Assembly (NCBI GenBank): GCA_009699915.1
Contig: WLNG01000052.1
Location: 1 to 8,302, forward strand
DNA length: 8,302 bases
Reading direction: 5' to 3'
Origin: Actinomycetota bacterium
GTDB lineage: Bacteria > Actinomycetota > Thermoleophilia > Solirubrobacterales > Solirubrobacteraceae
Shown here: positions 6,174 through 8,302 of the stretch, one piece after another
Numbering within the stretch: the first letter of the stretch is position 1
How the letters are laid out: each line of letters starts with the position of its first letter
Position numbers and translations under genes: made by a program
Notes under the pieces: model-generated
What the model was told of the DNA's origin: nothing
What the model saw: the letters and a program-made list of their open reading frames with translations, nothing else
Database searches by the model: none

Positions 6174-6692
6174 TCAGCTCTGAGGCTGCGCAACCTTGCG
6201 CATGCCGATCAGGAGGTCGCTGTACGACCCGTCATCGCCGGTGTATCGCCAGCCAGTCGGCTGCGCGGGCCCTGTTGTCCAATAGTTGAGTGTCTCGACG
6301 CCGGTGGCCCTCAGCGTGTACTTGTAGCCCGCGGGGCCCCAGAAGTGGTCGCCGGCCTCCATGTGGAAGTTCAGTTCCTTCCCGTCGCGATCGACAACGA
6401 TCACATGCAGCTTCCCGCTGATGCAGAGGAAGGCCTCGTCCCAGCTCGTGGCCTGCCACGTGAGGTCGGCCATGTCGGGCTCGTGGAAACAGATCCCCTG
6501 GCTGAAGTAACGCGATCCATCGCGCTCACGCGAGATGAAAACGCCGCTTTCCGCACCCTCGGCGAATTTCAGCCGCGGCATCTCGCGGATCTCATCCGGA
6601 TGAAACAACCGGGGAAAACGGATCTCCTGTGTGGGGCTCGAGGCGCGAATGGCCGCCCCAGCCTCACGCTTCGCATCGGTATAGCTCGACAT
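6174..6692 (-). CDS. Cupin-domain protein (EutQ-like fold), 172 aa, copy 1
   Basis: A single-domain cupin in the C-terminal two thirds. The first cupin motif reads TWQATSWDEAFLCISGKLHV (78-97) and the second AGDHFWGPAGYKYTL (113-127) with the expected GD, PxG and spacing. The usual HxH metal ligands of motif 1 and the His after PxG in motif 2 are absent, as in EutQ-type cupins, so a metal-dependent dioxygenase role is unlikely; a binding, isomerase-like or partner role fits better. Two adjacent ATGs (6695 and 6692) follow AAGGAGG; the second is 4 nt away and better spaced, so it is chosen. The gene begins about 9 bp after the HAD stop and ends 31 bp before a PPOX gene. It is paralogous to the partial cupin at the right edge (RYF-x-QG, DEAF, VDRDG, PAG-x-x-YTL). 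Function unknown. Confidence 0.85.
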   Translation of the reverse strand: MSSYTDAKREAGAAIRASSPTQEIRFPRLFHPDEIREMPRLKFAEGAESGVFISRERDGSRYFSQGICFHEPDMADLTWQATSWDEAFLCISGKLHVIVVDRDGKELNFHMEAGDHFWGPAGYKYTLRATGVETLNYWTTGPAQPTGWRYTGDDGSYSDLLIGMRKVAQPQS

Positions 6693-6696
6693 CATT

Positions 6697-6703
6697 CCTC
6701 CTT
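6697..6703 (-). promoter_or_regulatory. Ribosome binding site AAGGAGG of the cupin gene, overlapping the HAD stop codon
   Basis: The strongest ribosome site of the right-hand operon. It overlaps the HAD stop TAA (6702-6704), so a ribosome ending the phosphatase sits over it, favouring coupled translation. Its spacing (1 nt to ATG 6695, 4 nt to ATG 6692) decides for the second ATG. Confidence 0.75.
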
Positions 6704-7400
6704 ACGTGGTGATCTCTCGCTCTCGGATCTGAGAGCGGCGACGGTGACTGTCTGCGGTGATGTGTCTGTTCGGGTCGTCGACGAGCGCCCGCCCGATCCT
6801 GTATGCCTCGCGCAAGTCGTTTCCGTCATACGTTCGGGTGGCGAGTTCGCGGATCGCAGGCGCCGCGTTGATCCCCACTGAGAAGGGGAGGTGGCGGAAG
6901 AGCCTCTCATCTGAGGTCGAGTCGCCGTAGGCGACGCACTCCATCGGCGAGAGCCCGAGATCGGCCATGATCGTGGTCGCGATCTCGACCTTGTGTTCGG
7001 CGGTCAGCATCTGGTCATTACGGCATGGCACGCCGCGCTCGATGGACGTGGCATAGGTCGCGTGTGCGCCCCAGTGCTCCAAGCGCCTGACAAGAAAGTG
7101 CGGCGACTGTGACATCACGACGCTGCGTTCCCCGCGCTCGGTGATGTCCTCGAAGACCTCGTGTATCCCCTCCATCCACTCAGACTCCTCAAATGCGCGC
7201 TCGAGTTCGGCGTCTGAGGCTGATTCCCAGAGTCTGAAGATCTGGTCCCACCACGAGGCGGCATCGGAGATTTCGCCCCGTGCATAGGCCTGCTCCAGCG
7301 AGTTCGCCTCATCGAAGCAACCGAGCCGGCGCGATACCTCCTCGACGGACGCGCCGCGCAGCAGCGTGCCGTCCATGTCGAAGATGTGCAGTCTGCTCAT
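6702..7400 (-). CDS. HAD-superfamily phosphatase, SerB-like, 232 aa
   Basis: A soluble haloacid-dehalogenase-superfamily hydrolase, most like the phosphoserine phosphatase (HAD-IB) group. All four motifs are present: motif I FDMDGTLL with nucleophile D8 and acid D10, motif II VVMSQ with S97, motif III K137 and motif IV YGDSTSDE with D160 and D164. A helical cap of about 80 residues lies between motifs I and II. The last 20 residues are Arg-rich and polar, beyond the usual core. The ATG at 7400 places motif I at the N-terminus as usual; the frame stays open upstream, but that part overlaps the PPOX gene. The ribosome site is weak. It sits 29 bp after the PPOX gene and overlaps the ribosome site of the cupin downstream, inside the operon between two cupin-PPOX pairs. 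It may remove phosphate from a pathway intermediate; it could be a SerB-type enzyme, but nothing else here concerns serine synthesis. Confidence 0.9.
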   Translation of the reverse strand: MSRLHIFDMDGTLLRGASVEEVSRRLGCFDEANSLEQAYARGEISDAASWWDQIFRLWESASDAELERAFEESEWMEGIHEVFEDITERGERSVVMSQSPHFLVRRLEHWGAHATYATSIERGVPCRNDQMLTAEHKVEIATTIMADLGLSPMECVAYGDSTSDERLFRHLPFSVGINAAPAIRELATRTYDGNDLREAYRIGRALVDDPNRHITADSHRRRSQIREREITT

Positions 7401-7429
7401 CGACGGTCGGTTCGCTCGCTGTTCCGGCC

Positions 7430-7954
7430 CTAGGCGCCGGACGGTGAGGGAAGCAGCCGATCCGTCACGTGCTTTGGGAATCTCCCGGCCTCGGGCATTG
7501 GGGGGACGCTCATCTCCCGCATATCCCACCCGATCATCTTTGTCGTGATGAGCTTGGCATAACCGCGGCCTGCGAAAGCTCCGAACTCGTTGAACGGCGT
7601 GGCGTACGGGTGCCGGGTCTCGCCGTAGAAGTACTTCTCGAGCAGGGCCTGTTCGATCGCGGAAATGAGATCCGCATCTTCCACCGACTCGAAGCTTCCT
7701 TCGATGCGCACACCATGCACGGTTGCGTATTCGTCTCCTGCGTCTACCACTCCGTAGACAGGGCGTCCCGAGGTTCCGTTCTGCTTGTGGCGGGCGCCCG
7801 CATCGAGAGGCATGTACATGACCTTGTCGAGCACGACGTACCACAGTGGAGAGAGGTACACGGAGCCGTCGTCGTTGACCGTCGCGACGTGGATCGTCTT
7901 GGCCCGCTCCAGGAAGCGCCAGCGCTTCTCGCCGAGGAGGTGATTTGGCTTCAT
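7430..7954 (-). CDS. Pyridoxamine 5'-phosphate oxidase-family (PPOX/split-barrel) protein, 174 aa, copy 2
   Basis: The second split-barrel protein of the operon. Marks are GEKRWRFLERAKTIHVATVN (8-27), SVYLSPLWYVVLDKVMYMPL (31-50), VRIEGSFESVEDADLISAIE (82-101) and EKYFY (106-110), each matching the protein at 5585-6142 at similar spacing. By family it should bind FMN or F420 and act as a reductase or oxidase in the cytoplasm; the substrate is unknown. The ATG at 7954 is chosen because GAGGA lies 8 nt before it and the paralogue alignment starts there; the frame extends further upstream but overlaps the cupin gene. It lacks about nine N-terminal residues of copy 1 and has a shorter middle, and its C-terminus (KMIGWDMREMSVPPM, 139-153) is different. 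It follows the partial cupin by 22 bp, repeating the cupin-then-PPOX order of copy 1. Confidence 0.85.
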   Translation of the reverse strand: MKPNHLLGEKRWRFLERAKTIHVATVNDDGSVYLSPLWYVVLDKVMYMPLDAGARHKQNGTSGRPVYGVVDAGDEYATVHGVRIEGSFESVEDADLISAIEQALLEKYFYGETRHPYATPFNEFGAFAGRGYAKLITTKMIGWDMREMSVPPMPEAGRFPKHVTDRLLPSPSGA

Positions 7955-7976
7955 GATTGAGGTCCTCGGCTCGCGG

Positions 7977-8302
7977 CTAGCCCTCGCGCAGGGCTTCGAG
8001 TTGCTTGCTGTATTCAGGGGCGTCCCAGACTCCGACTGCCGGTGATGGCGCGGACGTCCATGACGCCGAGTACGCCTCTCCGTGTGGCTCCAGCGTGTAG
8101 CTGAACCCGGCCGGACAGTAGACGCGCTCACCCGCGGCGGCCTCAAGAACGACCTCGCGGCCGTCGCGATCGACCGCCTTCATGCGCATCCATCCCGTGA
8201 GGACGTGAAATGCCTCGTCGTAGTCCGCCTGCGTCCAGGAGCACGGCTCATGATCTGCGTCGGCGGTCAGGGTTCCCTGCCGGAAATACCGCGCGTCATC
8301 GC
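7977..8302 (-). CDS. Cupin-domain protein (EutQ-like fold), N-terminus cut by window edge, copy 2
   Basis: The frame is open from the right window edge to a TAG at 7977-7979, giving the last 107 residues. Motif 1 reads SWTQADYDEAFHVLTGWMRM and motif 2 AGERVYCPAGFSYTL, again without the HxH or motif-2 His metal ligands. It aligns over its whole visible length with the cupin at 6174-6692, sharing ARYF/SRYF, QG, W-x-x-A, DEAF, VDRDG, AG-x-x-x-x-x-PAG and YTL, then diverges in the last 30 residues. The true start lies outside the window; an internal ATG at 8189 would cut away the first cupin motif and is not the start. It is the most upstream visible gene of the operon, so the promoter is outside the window. 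Confidence 0.82.
   Translation of the reverse strand, partial: DDARYFRQGTLTADADHEPCSWTQADYDEAFHVLTGWMRMKAVDRDGREVVLEAAAGERVYCPAGFSYTLEPHGEAYSASWTSAPSPAVGVWDAPEYSKQLEALREG

Noticed and set aside
5817..6881. A 354-codon plus-strand open frame across the PPOX, cupin and HAD genes
   Set aside because: It spans three well-supported minus-strand genes as an antisense frame and shows no coherent domain.
7401..7844. N-terminal extension of the HAD frame
   Set aside because: It overlaps the PPOX gene in another frame and is Arg-rich without domain features; motif I sits at the N-terminus only if ATG 7400 is used.
1..8302. Search for tRNA, rRNA, CRISPR repeats, transposase or terminal inverted repeats
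   Set aside because: No cloverleaf, no regularly spaced repeats and no transposase-like protein were seen; the only internal duplication is at protein level (cupin and PPOX pairs).

Overview
The window is GC-rich, densely coded bacterial DNA. It holds ten protein genes (two cut by the window edges), no RNA genes, no CRISPR array and no recognisable insertion sequence. Short gaps, GTG starts, GATC/CGATCG-rich codon use and several luciferase-like and PPOX-type oxidoreductases of the sort that often use cofactor F420 suggest a high-GC actinobacterium, possibly a soil Thermoleophilia/Solirubrobacterales lineage. That placement is inference; no marker gene is present.

Left block (1-3090, minus strand): a three-gene operon read right to left. 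It encodes an MFS drug/solute exporter-like transporter (1651-3090), a classical short-chain dehydrogenase (872-1645) and a Mer-like luciferase-family oxidoreductase that runs off the left edge (1-869). Gaps are 5 and 2 bp, so translation is probably coupled.

Centre (3091-4504): a 127-bp divergent promoter region rich in palindromes separates the transporter operon from a plus-strand zinc-dependent medium-chain alcohol dehydrogenase (3218-4333). A 171-bp convergent gap with two hairpin candidates follows.

Right block (4505-8302, minus strand): a six-gene operon read right to left. The order is cupin (partial, 7977-8302), PPOX protein (7430-7954), HAD phosphatase (6702-7400), cupin (6174-6692), PPOX protein (5585-6142) and a second luciferase-family oxidoreductase (4505-5542). 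Gaps are about 9 to 42 bp. The cupin-PPOX pair occurs twice as diverged paralogues in the same order, on either side of the HAD gene.

Together the genes look like an accessory catabolic or detoxification locus: transporter, alcohol/ketone dehydrogenases, and flavin/F420-type redox enzymes with small cupin partners. The substrate cannot be read from the sequence. The duplicated cupin-PPOX module with an embedded SerB-like phosphatase is the most distinctive feature and fits no pathway I recognise.
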